From assembly GCA_023105745.1 (NCBI GenBank), contig JALGQZ010000004.1, positions 71,747,757-71,811,756 of the forward strand: a DNA stretch of 64,000 nt, written 5' to 3'. Within the stretch, counting starts at the first letter, position 1; every line of letters begins with the position of its first letter. The position numbers and the translations under genes were made by a program. Positions 46,163-58,200 of the stretch are shown piece after piece. The DNA is from Austropuccinia psidii. Its lineage: Eukaryota; Basidiomycota; Pucciniomycetes; Pucciniales; Sphaerophragmiaceae. Under the pieces are notes generated by a model that was not told the DNA's origin, searched no databases, and worked only from the letters and a program-made list of their open reading frames with translations.

Positions 46163-49100
46163 TCAAACTCTTGAGGTATTTGGACCAGGCTTGTCTGGAT
46201 ACAATGAGTGGAAATCCTTGACAAGGTCTGGTGAGCTGTTAAGGTTGGAAGCTGGTTCCCAAGTGGTTCTTTCTGGGTCTTCACTGAATCCTTTCCACTC
46301 TACAAGATACCATAAATTACCTCTTTTGAGTTTTGAGTCCAGAACCTGAGCCACTTCCCATTCTTCTTGCTCTTCCACTAAGACTGGTGGTGGCGGCAAT
46401 TGATGACGATTTGGGATAGTTGAATGCTTGACTGGTTCTAATAAGGACACATGGAATACAGGGTGAACTGTCTTCCATTTCTGAGGCAACTTGAGGTGAT
46501 ATGCATGGCTGCCAATCTTCTTAAGAACTTCAAAGGGTCCCAACCATCTTTCTGATAATTTCTTGGTGGGTCTTGTTGTCTTGATGTTCTTGGAAGCTAG
46601 CCATACTTTGTCCCCAGGTTGGAAATCAGGTGGAATTGCCCTATTTCTATCTGCATACTTCTTGAATCTCCTTATTGCTGACTCTAATTCCTCTTTGACA
46701 ACTTGCTGTACTGATTGGAGTTTTGTTGATAACTTTCCAGCCGGTGAGTCTTGAGAAATATGGATTGAGTCAAAGCTGGGATTTCTTCCATAAATGGTGA
46801 AAAAAGGTGATTGCTTGGTTGATGAATGTTCTGCATTATTATAGGCAAATTCAGCCAGAGGGAGCCAGGTGTACCAGTCATCTTGATGATAGCTGACATA
46901 CATCCGAAGGTACTGTTCTAGTATCTGATTTACCCTCTCTGTCTGTCCATCTGTTTCAGGGTGAAAGGCCGTTGAAAGATCTCTTGATATCTTGAGCTGC
47001 TGACACAATTGAGTCCAGAATGATGAAACAAATAAGGATCCTCTATCACTGACAATACTGACTGGGAGTCCATGCTTGGAAAATACATGGCTAATGAATA
47101 TTTGAGCTAAATCCAGAGCAGTGATTGTGCCATAAGTTGGAATGAAGATTGCCATTTTTGAGAATCTGTCCACAACTACTAAAATTGAATCAAAGTTGTT
47201 TGACAGTGGCAATTGAGTGATAAAGTCCATTGATAATGAATTCCAAGGACCAGATGGAATTGAAAGAGGCTTGAGTAATCCAAACTTCTTGTGATGGATG
47301 TTCTTGTTTCTTGAACATTGCTGACATGAGGACACATAGTCCTTGATGAATTGATTCATGCCAGCCCAATAAAAATCCCTCTTGATGAGCTTGAGGGTCT
47401 TCTCCTGGCCAGGATGGCCAGCCAATGGTGAGTCATGACGCTTTTGAAGAATATTGAGTTGAAGTTCTTCATTGCTTGGGATTACCACTCTATCTTTGAA
47501 TAGTAATAACTTGGCTTGAGGTTCAAGAGAATAATCTGGAACTGATTCACCTCTTGCTAGTTGCTTGAGTATTTCTTTATAGTCTTTGTCTTGCCATACT
47601 TCTTCTTGAATCTTGTCAACTAAATCTGAGAAAACTTCCACTTTGATTGAGAAGAATCTTGACTCTTGAATTCCATCTTGCTTAAGTACTTGATGAAAAT
47701 TCTGAGGATTCTTGCTGATGAAGTCCACCCCCCTCTCTGGGTACACGTCGTCCCAACGTGATAAGGCATCTGGTAAAGTGGCCAGCCTGCCTGGGCGGTA
47801 AGTGATAGTGAAATGAAATTCTGAGAGAAATTTGGCCCAACGGGCCTGACGACGAGTAAGAACTTTGGAAGACATGAAATATTGCAAGGAAGAGTGGTCT
47901 GTCAAGACCTCAAAAGGATTGGAAAGAGAAAGAAGAAATGCTCTCCAGCGCTTGAGAGCCCAAACTATGCCAAGGAGTTCCTTTTCATGAATCTCATAGT
48001 TGAGCTCAGCTGGTAAGAGCTTGTGACTATCAAATGCAATGGGATGCTTTCCAGAGTCATTCACCTGACTCAGTACGGCGCCCAATGCATAATCAGAAGC
48101 ATCAGTCTCTACTATAGTAGGTAGAGAAGGATTAAAATGAGATAAGATAGGAGCAGAGGTGAAAGCTTCTTTGAGTGCTTGAAAATGACTAAGAGCTTCC
48201 TCATTGAAGATTAAGGGAGAATCTTTTTTAAGGAGGGAAGTGAGAGAAGTGATTTTCTTAGAATAATTTTTAATGAAACGTCGATAAAAATTGGCAAAGC
48301 CAAGAAAAGATTGAAGAGCCTTGATGTTTCTGGGCTGAGGCCAATTGAGGATTTGCTGAACTTTTGAAGAATCCATCTTGAGGCCATCACTTGAAACAAC
48401 ATAGCCCAAGTATTCCACACTTGAGGCATGGAATACACACTTGGAGGCTTTGGCAAACAGATTATTGTCCCTCAGTCTTTGGAGGACAGGGGCCACATGT
48501 TTGACATGTTACTCCTCAGAACTGGAAAAGACCATAATATCATCTAGATAAACCACAACAAACACATCCAAAAAATCTGCAAAGATATCATTTACTAGAT
48601 TTTGGAAAGAAGCAGGAGCATTGGTCAAACCAAATGGCATGACCAAATACTCATAGCTGCCATATTTGGTTCTAAAGGCAGTTAAGTGCTCATCCCCCTC
48701 TTTGATTCTCAGAAGGTTATATGCACCACGCAAATCTATCTTGGAGAAGATAGTGGAACCGTTGAATACGGTAAGAAGCTGGTTCATAGGAGGAACAGGG
48801 TATCTGTTCTTCCTAGTGACAGCATTGAGTTTGCGGTAGTCAACACACAAACGAAGACCTCCATCCTTTTTCTTGACAAAAAGGACAGGTGCTCCTGTTG
48901 AAGAGGAGCTTGGTCTAATGAAACCTTTCTCTACATTCTCTGAAATGTAGGCCCGCAGTGTTTCTGACTCTTGATTTGATAATGAGTAGATAACACCAAT
49001 TGGAGGTAGAAGACCCTCCAATTTGATATGGTGATCACAGGCGCGGTGTGGAGGAAGTTTCTCTGCTTTCACCTTGGAGAATACATCCAAATATTGGTGA

Positions 49101-49897
49101 TAAGCAGGAGGAACAACCTTCAACACAGTTTCAATTTCTTCTGGCTCTTCCTCCTCATCCCACTGCTCCTCCAGGGATGCATGAAAAGATAAGGGAGGAA
49201 GGTCCATATCCCCTTGGAAGAGATGAAGTGAAGATATGGCAACATCTTCTCCAACATCCTTTATCTCTTTGAAGACTTCATCTCTTGATGGAAGTAATGA
49301 CTGAGAGGGAATTATGGAAGGGATATGGACAGAAGAAGGGATGGAAGGTGTCTTAAGTTCACCAGCCAGAGCAACACTGTTGACAGCAGTGGCTAAGTCA
49401 TTACTAGTAGAAGGAATAATACCACTAGAATCCTTATGATTAGAATCATAGGTGATCAATCCATTTTTCCAATCAATAATGGGATTGAAATGGTAAAGGA
49501 AATCATAGCCCAATATCAGGTCTTCTCCTTTGGGTGAATCTATGATAAAGAAATCCCATTCAAAGCTTGGGAAGGAAGGCAAGTCAACTACCCACTTGGT
49601 ATAATGGGTGATGAACAAGGCAGGGGATTCATTAGAATCCAAAATGAAAAGAGGAATCTTTTCAGGGAGCTCTGACAGAGTCAATGAGTACTTGAGAACA
49701 AAATTCTTTGCAATAAAAGAGTTTGTAGCACCAGAATCAATGAGAATACTATAAAAAATATCAGAGACAGAAGAGAAAATAAGAAATTTTAAAGATTTCT
49801 TGACACTAGTATTCAGAGTGCACAATTGTGCTCTTGAAGGAAATAAGTGAGAACCATTGAACACATCATGATCCCCACTCAGGCTTTTCCCTGCTTG
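46163..49897 (-). pseudogene. pol: pol of element C, a single in-frame nonsense codon
   Basis: A frame of about 1230 codons from the gag overlap to the stop at 46163. Protease [10 protein letters not shown] is near 49740, RT has [12 protein letters not shown] near 48545, then RNase H, integrase (zinc module, [33 protein letters not shown]), GPF/Y and chromodomain ([20 protein letters not shown]). The only break seen is TAA at 48511-48509 where A and B read GAA, just after the YLDD box. All listed catalytic residues are present. It is the best preserved pol of the window. Confidence 0.94.
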
Positions 49898-51239
49898 CTA
49901 GGGAAGCCTCCTGATGATGACCCAGGCTTGTTTTGAGGTCTCTTGAAGCATTTTTCAATTGGGTGCTTGCCACCACAATAAGTACACAACCCTGCTTGAA
50001 TCCTCCTCTCCTTTTCAGAACCGATTAATTTATTGTCCTTATTGAGGAGAGCAGCATGGGGTTTGTCCTTTGAAGATTGAAATTGCTTGCCCTTCTTATT
50101 CTTCTTCTGATGAGGCCTCTTTTGAAATGAGTTTTGAGGAGGCCTAGACTGATTGGATCCACTGACTGGAGGCTTCTTTTCTTGATTGCCACCCTTTTCC
50201 TTTTGCCTCTCATGATATCTTGTGTCTAATTCTAGAGTGACATCCATAAGTTCTTGAAGAGTATCAAAAGTTCCAGGATGAGAAGCCAACTGATCCAATA
50301 ATCTTGATGCCAATCCTCTTCTGTAAAAATGGATATAAGCTCTTTCCCCCCAATCTCCAATTCTTGACATTAAGCTTCTGAAATCAGCTATGTACAAGGA
50401 AACATGACCACTTTCCTTCATCCTCAAATTGTCCAACTCTTGTTCAGCTTTCCTGACTTCATTGGGGTCACCAAACAGAGTGAATAATTGAGATTCAAAC
50501 AATGGCCAATTATTGAGGAGGTAGGAAGGGTCTTCATTGGAAATATTTGAGAGGTAAGGTTCAATCCATTTGCCAGCTCTACCAGTAAGAAAAGAAGTTG
50601 AGTACAAAACCTTCTTCCTGTCAGAGAAAAAGTTTGCTGGATCATTATGGAAAATTAGTTGACAGGATTGGATAAATCCTCTCAACTTATGAGCTTGAGT
50701 ACCATCAAAAGAATCAGGTGCCTTCATGGATGGAGTCTTGAAAGCAGGGGCTTTGGAATTGTCCCTGGGGGCAACTGCTTGAGTGAGTTGTCCCATGAAT
50801 TGGATCATCTGCTCCATCATCTTGAGAAGACTTGGATCAGTTTGAGAGACAAGAGGTTGACTAGAAAGGGCTAGATTAGAACCCTGAGGTACCTCTGGAG
50901 CATTTGCCAAGGCATCTGCCACTTCAGTTTCCCCAGAATCTTCCTCTTCCACAGACTCTTCCCCCTCTTCATCTTCAACTTCCCCTAATCTTGCTCTTGC
51001 ACCTTCAGACATGCCGGGGTAGCCACCCAAAAGTCCAGAAAAGATCTTGATCTTCTAGATTTCATTCCACCTCTTCTTGAGGGTGCTGCTCCTTCCATTG
51101 GTGGTCCTCTGTCCAAATTTGCACTCAGTTGATGAACTGATGGTGTGCGGTCAAGAGGAGCCCTTGCTGTAGGAGTGAGAACAGCTGGAATTTTCTGGGA
51201 TCTAGTATTCTTTGCTGGGGGGCTATGCTGGACTGGCAT
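49879..51239 (-). pseudogene. gag: gag of element C, one-base deletion
   Basis: ATG complement at 51239-51237. The first frame is lost near 51040, where GATCTTTTC stands for GATCCTTTTC of B; the rest (51030-49879) is open through capsid and knuckle CTYCGGKHPIEKC to TGA at 49881-49879. The GGGAAAA heptamer is at 49891-49885. The capsid has the Tyr codon that is a stop in B. Confidence 0.92.
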
Positions 51240-51891
51240 TATGAAAGAATTAAAATAACTTGATGGTATTAAGAAGAATAATCAGGCTTGGCCAAATCAA
51301 TCACAATAAAATCTTGATGAATCTTGAGGAATCAATTCAAATCTTGAGGAATCAAATTCAATCAACAGTCAAATAAATTCAATCAATCAACAATCAATTC
51401 AATCAAATATCAATAATCTTGAGGAAATCAATAATCAATCAATATTCAATCAATAATCAATCAATAAGTGTCTTCAAATGAAATCAAGTCTTGAGGAATC
51501 AATCAATCAGTTCAAAATCTTCAGAAATCAATTCAATATCTTGAGAGTTCAAAGTCAATAAATCCAATAAATCCTGAATCAATAACCCAAATGAATAATC
51601 CAATCAATTAAACCAATCAATAATCCCTGGATAAAGCCTGAATAAGAGCACAGAAGAAATTTGATTGATAAAAATAAAATGAAGTGATGAAATGGTCAGC
51701 AATGATTAAGAAAGGAAAAAGAATCAATTTTCATAAGAATGAAATGAATGAGATGAAAATTGATGAGAGAGAAAATTTCATAGAAAATCATAAAAAATCA
51801 TAAAATCATGAAAAGGTCATAATTGATGAATGAGAGGAAATGAATTTAAATAAATGAAGAGAAAGAATCAAATATGAGTTAATTAATTTAA
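51240..51891 (-). other. Leader of element C
   Basis: AT-rich, with ATTGATT and CCTCAAGATT repeats. Next to the 5' LTR the strand reads TTAAATTAATTAACTC (complement 51891-51876), whose 14 bases at 51890-51877 are complementary to LTR bases 52266-52253. Confidence 0.85.
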
Positions 51892-52651
51892 TGTCACAGG
51901 GGCTCTTCAAAGTGAAGAGGGCCTGGCACTCAGTAAACTGGGACTCACTTATGGAGGGCTCAAAGATAAGATAAAAGGGGATACACTTAAGAGTGTTAAA
52001 GATAAATTGCTAAAGAATAAATATAAGAAAAGCAGCAACAAAAGATAAGAGTAAAAGAATAGAAGAGCCAACCACAAACAAGTCCAAGTCCACTGTTTCA
52101 ACCTGTCAGAATGGAAAGAGAAGGGTTAATAAGGATATGGCCACCCAACTCATACTGTACAGGCAAAGAGAGAAATGCAAAGACTAACTTAAGATTGAAT
52201 AATTATAATACCCAAAATAAGGATAAGAGTAATTATAAAATAATAAATAAACTAAATTAATTAACTGGGGAAAAGTCCCCAGGGGGGAGAAAGAGGGGCT
52301 GGTATATGTGAGAATCACCAGCCCTGATCCAGAGGAAGAATTTTCATGAGAATAATTGATGATTGAATTGAGTCTGGCCAATACAGGTCCTGTAAAACTG
52401 TACAGAACCTGTACAAGAGGTGTGGTGTATTTGAGTGATCATACAGTTTCATACTGGTGTATTGAAACTGTATTGGGTGAATCCATCCTGTACAAGTATT
52501 GACAGGCTGTATTGATGTACCACACTGTATGCATGTTTCAGAATGAAGATTGCTGAAACTGACTGCTGATGCAGATACTGGATTTGCTGATTTGAGGTGT
52601 TTGAGTGGGTGTATGAATGAATACCCTTACCCCTGATGGATGGTTGTTACA
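51892..52651 (-). repeat. 5' LTR of element C
   Basis: 760 bases, bounded outside by AGAAC (52652-52656). Differs from the 3' LTR by two changes in a TGTACAG motif near 52395 and two further substitutions. Confidence 0.95.
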
Positions 52652-52859
52652 AGAACCCATGACTGTATGATGGAGGAATCTGTAGTTGAGATGTAAGCCT
52701 GTATTGGTGTATCCAACACAGGTATTTGCGCCTGTATTGAGGTTGGAAACTGTATTTGGTGGATGTTCCATGAAACCCCCTTGTTGCTTAGGTGTTGGAA
52801 GCTCTTCAATTAGTAATGATTGATAATTCCCTGCCCTGTCTCCATGGCTGTGACAAAGA

Positions 52860-55800
52860 GGTTAAAGCTGATTGAAAAGATGTGAATGGAATCTGCTATT
52901 TCTTTGTTTAACAGTGTTTAAACTAATTATACAACACAAATATTCTAACATGAAGAGAAACAAGGAGGAAAGAAGACATTATTTAATATCCACCAATCTT
53001 CCTTAGTCAGTCATTACAAAAATACTTGAAATGGAAGATCCAATTATGGAATCATTGAACCCTGTTTTTAGCTATTTTGGTCTTTTTAACCTGATATTGC
53101 TATAGTAATAGCTGGTTTTGAGCCTCTAAAACATGTCAGAATGCCTGTAAGAGACCTTGAAAATGGTTGAAGCCTTTTTTATTAAGTTCCTTTAAGCTTA
53201 ACAGTATCTTTACCCTCTTCAAAATAATTCAAACTGACCTTTTTGGTATCAAAACCTCATGATCATTTTCATCACATAGCTTATGATTTAATTGTAGGCC
53301 AAAATTACTGAACTTTTGTGTGAATTTTGACATCTAATGCATGTCAGAAAGGAATTTGGGGGATTCTGGAAGCCTTGGAGCTAAGATTCCATTCCCCCCC
53401 AAAAAAATTGACCTTTAAAATTTAATTTTCTTTAATTCCTCAGCATGTATGATATTTGAAATTTTACACATCTAATTCAATTGAAAATCACACTACACAA
53501 CTACAATTATTAATTACTCATTTGATGATCTTAACATCCCACAAATGAAAAAATATGTCCAAAAAAAATTAACAATCTCTCAAATCTTGGCCTGAGGAAT
53601 TTTTTTTTGAAACAAGGGGACCCTTATGTATTTTTACTAGAATATTATGTGCCTTTTTACAAGAATCCTAAATAACTACCAAATTGAATCAACATCATAT
53701 TTTGATGAGAGATACTTTTCAAGATGAGTATTAAGATTTTTTTCAGGTTTCTTTATTTTAATTAATGGATAAATCTTAGCAATCTTAAGCTAAATAGTAT
53801 TTTGAAATATTTCAGAAAGATGATAATTTGTTTGAGTGAGAATTTATATAAATTGAAAGAAGCTTTAGTTATAATTTACTTGATATTCTTTTATTTTATA
53901 TGGTTGAGGGAGCTGTAGAAAAACTCTGAATAACACAATTGCAACTCCAATTCATGTTCCATACATATTTAAGCTGGTATCTCAACTGAACTTCAAATAT
54001 TTCACTTGCTTTAAGATAGTCATTTTTTGCTCTTGGTTATAATATCATTGATCATAGAAGCAACTCCCAAGAAGCTTAATTCAATTGAATGATCCTTCAA
54101 TTTTAAACTAAAAATCTCAAAAATTAAAAGTTTTTCTAAGTAAGAAAATTAAAAAGAAGTGTTTCTCCCAATACAAGATAAAATACTCATTTACTTTTAC
54201 TTATTTTAATTTATAATAATGGATTAACAATTAAGTTAATAATCTCTATTCAAATAATGGAGAAAGGGGTTGTAACATGCTTGCAGGCCCCTTATACCTA
54301 CTGAACTACATAAATCAAGTAGCTATAAGGGACCTGAAAAAATATTTAATTATGAAAAAAAAATCAATTATTATTATTATCCAGATTTTTGAAAGAAATT
54401 AAACTTATTTTAATTTTTTTTCTTCAATTTTTATTAATTTTTATTTAAAAATTTTCATTTCATTTCATATTTTTTAAAAATAAAAAAAATCAGAATTTTG
54501 AGATTTAAATTCAAAATTTGTAATATAAATACTTCACAATTCAATTTTTATATCTAATCTATATTCAATAAAAATATTTGAATGAAAAAGAGAGTTATAT
54601 TATGAAATAGGAATCTGTATTTTTTTGATGTCCTCAATTATAAATTGAATCTTTTGAATTTGATCTGGAACACCATAGCTTGAAGTAAATGTGGTCTCTC
54701 ATTGAGCTGAAATATGTTCAATAATATTTCTACATTATTTTTTTATCAAGAATTAAGTGCTTTAAACTAGTTTCAAACTGTTGAAATTAATCTGAATTAT
54801 TCAATATTTTTGCTCAAAAATACAAATTAATTATTTTCTAATAAAAACCAAAAGTTATCAAGTCATTTATGATCATTTTGAAATTTTTCATGTTCAATCT
54901 ATAATCAGTACAGCTTCTCATTTTGGAGCCAAATCAGGGTATAATGATATAAAATCAGAGTATTCCTGAGTGAAAATAGATTAAAGGGTTCAAAGCTAGA
55001 ATAGCAAATAAATATTCTTTTTCCTTTAGCTTTTTTCTCTAAATATTTTAGTATAATAGCCTATTTGAATAATTATTAGACAAAGGCTTCCCTTAACATA
55101 AAATATTGATATATATCTCCTTGTCAAAATATCCAAAATGCCTAAAAATGATTCCAGAAATGTTATCAACATCTTTATAGTTAATATTTACTGTAGATTC
55201 ACCAAGCTATCATTTCAATAAGTATTTCGCTAATAAAAGTTTTAGCAAATAGTGGAAAGAATTACTCTATTAAGCTTTGGTCATTTTATATTTGATTTAT
55301 TCCATTTCTTTTTTCAATTAATCACTTTTGATAAAAAAAGTTATTTTATTTAATAAAGACTTTTATTGATATAATTTTTTGAACATTATTAAATTCTTTG
55401 AGAAGAAAATAACATGAATCATTTGACAATAATTTCTCAAACTAAAGATTAATGAAAAAAAAATAAGTTTATTAGCCAAAGAATTTTATTTCTTTTTTCT
55501 AAGCTTAATTGATTTATATGGACATGAAAACTTAATATTTTTTTTGTTTATCACTTACCATTTGAGATTTCTTATTTCATTAGGTATAGGGAAATATCTT
55601 AAAATATTTAAGCTTTGTAATTGTGCTTTGATATTTAAAAGTATTGAAAAAATTTCATTAAGTATTAAATTTGTTAGGATTTATTTATTTCAAAACAAAG
55701 AATCAAAACAATTGAGTTAATTCTTGAAGAAATTTTAAGGGCTTTAATTTGAACATCTTGCAAAAGCTGTGAGACAAATCTTTTTCAAAAAGTATTCTAG

Positions 55801-56600
55801 TTATAACTTTCCATAAAATGACGCCTCTTCAGGGTAGGTGCTAAAAGTGGTCAAGGATATTGCCAAGTGTTCCTGAAATATAAACTTCAATGACGAAAAT
55901 ATTAGAAGTAGCAAGTAAATCTCCTTCTAACTGAGATAATTATTTATGGTGGATCATCTATACGGTTTAAAGCTTACTCTATTATTTAAAGTATGCTTTC
56001 TGAAGTTCCTGCCGTTACAAAAAGCTCACCTCATACCTATATTTTTGTTTAGTTGCCTTAATGTTGATAAGAAAATGTTGAAATTTGGATATATATATAA
56101 CTATATATATGAAAATAAAACCAAAATCTTTTGACTTGATTAAAAGTAATCCAAAGTTTTCTTCGGATGGCATTCCACCATCAGAAGTTTCAACTGCATG
56201 TACTCCTGAAAAGACCTTATAGATTATCTTGACTCATGAAAAACAAGACACTTGTGCAGTCATACTTTCTTTTGTGATGTTTATAGGCTGATGCCAGGTT
56301 AACTTTGTCCAAGATCTGATTTTTATGAGCAATTATCAATTTCTTGAAGTGATTTTGAAATCCAAAGTTGTCGATTATCAAATTCTTCTTGAGTTAAATA
56401 TTTTGTTGAAGTTTGCCTTGGTTGAGTTGGAGGAACCTTAAGGTCAATCATTACATCATTGATTCAAGTGATTTTCCAACTTTGACTCCCAGTCAGTCAT
56501 CTTCCACGGATTCAAGCCCAAGGAGCAGCTCATCAACTCATACATTCTCTTGTTATCGCCCACCTCCATTAATTCAAGAGTTCCTCAATCCAACATTCCA
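52860..56600. other. AT-rich intergenic DNA
   Basis: No supportable gene on either strand. Features: a 19-base imperfect inverted repeat (54284-54302 with 54318-54336, three mismatches) and long A/T tracts. The last 400 bases, with a Ser-rich open frame at 56413-56613, are probably promoter and 5' UTR of the next gene. Confidence 0.5.
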
Positions 56601-56605
56601 CAAGC

Positions 56606-57583
56606 ATGGCTGATGTCCAAGATCCATCCATTCAACAAGGTTATTTGATCCTGCATCCTTCTCCATTACTACATCTTAAGGCCAAACTAACGCCTCGTCT
56701 CTATCTCAATTTGGGTCTCAACAGCTTATGAAGACGTCCGCAACGATAAAACAGGAGCTAATTGGTCTGTCGTTCAGCATTATCGAATTGACTTGAATAA
56801 AACAAGTCAAACTCAACTTCATTTCATTATCGTATTCCCACTTTTTCTTCAATTTTGATTTGCTGGGCGTGTTAGTTAGGCTGTTATTAAACTATGAATC
56901 AGACCGCAGCGATCGATTGAAATTAACTGATACAGGATCCGGTGGATTAGAAGAACTCAAAGAAAAGTTACAAGATAATCAAGCTTCATTTGTTTATTCA
57001 AGAATTGTTGAGTAATTTTTCTTGCCTTTCATAATCTAATAAAATTAGCCGGATTGTAAAAAGAATAACAGCAAAAAGTCATTAATCCCTTTCTTTATTT
57101 GTGAGGGGTGGATTGTTTTGGCTAATGTTATAATAGTTTTTAGACTTATTCAAATGATAAAGAATCTCAAAGACATAAATTTATTTTAATTATTTGGATT
57201 GGATCAAATGTCAAAGTGATGAGAAAAGCAAAATTAAGCGTTCATAAAGCCGATGTTAAATCAGTTCTTCGACAATTCAGTATTGAGGTCAGTTAAAATC
57301 ACTCATATTAACAACTGCTTTTAACCTTTCTTTTTTGTTATGAAGTATTTAAAGCAATAACAAAACTATTTTATTACTAGGTTCCGGCTGGTTCCCTTGA
57401 TGACTTGAATGAAGAGTCAATCGTTACAAGGCTGAGAAAGGTATACCTTGTTTTTTTTTCTTAAAAAAATATCTCTAACATTATTGTGATTGCAAACCTA
57501 ATCATCTTGAATTTTTTTTACTGCGTCAATTTTGATGTGTTGTTCTTTTTTAGGCTGGCGGTGCATCTTACGATAAAGCCTAG
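56606..57583 (+). CDS. Coactosin-like actin-binding protein, 6 exons, 144 aa
   Basis: Hand-built model: exons 56606-56639, 56725-56764, 56880-57006, 57144-57287, 57381-57440, 57554-57583; all introns GT-AG and all phases agree. The product starts MADVQDPSIQQAYEDVRNDK, then GANWLLLNYESDRSDRLKL, GSGGLEELKEKLQDNQASF, YSNDKESQRHKFILIIWIG, VKVMRKAKLSVHKADVKSV and ends LRKAGGASYDKA. This is one ADF-H domain covering almost the whole protein, the size and motif set of coactosin (the YSNDKESQRHKF and WIGSNVKVMRKAK blocks are diagnostic). Coactosin binds F-actin in the cytosol and counteracts capping. The ATG sits in a good context and gives the usual N-terminus. No lesion visible; ordinary host gene. 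Confidence 0.92.
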
Positions 57584-57839
57584 AAAAATAAATTTATAAC
57601 TAATCTCAACTCCTTTATGAGGTTACGTTGCTATTGTGTCAAATTTCTACGCCAAAATTGACAAAAAGATATTATCTCTCCATAACTTTTCCTGACCAAG
57701 TTGCTTTTTTTTGTTAGTTTTCATTGAATTTTGTGAGGTAGAACCAATTTTGGGTGGCAGCTATAATTTTATGTGCCTTTTCTCCTATCTATATTGATGA
57801 TCGTTATTTTTTATGCAACAGCAATAACAACACTTCTTA

Positions 57840-58200
57840 AACATCTGAAAAAGTTCATGCAAATCATTGTGTGCAAGGTAAAACTCACTTGCAGTTCTAT
57901 GTCAATTTTGAGTTGCAAGCACTAAGGAATAAGAAAGTCACTGAAGAAAGCGCTCAATTTGTTCAGAGGCTTAATTCGTCAAGGTCTTTTGAAGTTGTTA
58001 AATTTGTTTTGGATAAGTCAGCTGGCTCAAATCAGAAGTTTTGCTCTGCAAAAACTTGGGAAGCTTATCGGGCGGTATGCCAATCAGGAACATCCTTTGG
58101 AATCGAGTGTTTAGGGCTGGTGTTGAGGCCTTTGATCAGGTGGCTGGAATATGATGGAATGAAGGAGATATCTGAAAGAAAAAGTCCAAACTCCAACTAA
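57840..58200 (+). other. Unassigned open stretch of about 119 codons, no ATG start
   Basis: Open from just after TAA at about 57838 to TAA at 58198, with protein-like composition (VTEESAQFVQRLNSSRSFEV, KFCSAKTWEAYRAVC). No in-frame ATG until near the end. It could be an exon of an unseen gene, a gene fragment, or chance. I do not recognise a family. Confidence 0.25.

Larger units (their letters stand above)
42420..52651 (-). mobile_element. Chromoviral Ty3/gypsy element C, full length 10.2 kb
   Basis: Reverse-oriented sister of A and B. LTRs 51892-52651 (5') and 42420-43179 (3') are 760 bases each and differ at only about four positions by eye, so it is the youngest of the three. Target duplication AGAAC lies at 42415-42419 and 52652-52656, within solo LTR D. 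It carries gag, pol, the intron-like cassette and the antisense gene. Lesions are few: a one-base loss in gag, one TAA in pol and one TGA in the antisense gene. Confidence 0.97.
41974..52854. repeat. Old solo LTR D, split by element C
   Basis: Pieces 41974-42419 and 52657-52854 together resemble a diverged LTR of the A-C family in reverse orientation: TGTCACAGGGGCTCTTC at the left, the GGAGGGCTC and CACTGTTTCAACCTG blocks, TTAATTAACTGGGG, then a TGTATTGG-rich part ending GGCTGTGACA. The target duplication AAGAG flanks it (41969-41973 and 52855-52859). With only one LTR and no internal region it is a solo LTR left by recombination, older than C. Confidence 0.8.

Noticed and set aside
11630..53000. 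CRISPR array or prokaryotic-type operon
   Set aside because: Repeats are LTRs, leaders or satellites; introns and chromodomain pol show a eukaryotic genome, and no spacer-repeat pattern exists.
56413..56613. Ser-rich open frame just upstream of coactosin
   Set aside because: It ends in another frame at the coactosin ATG and has no conserved motif; more likely 5' UTR.
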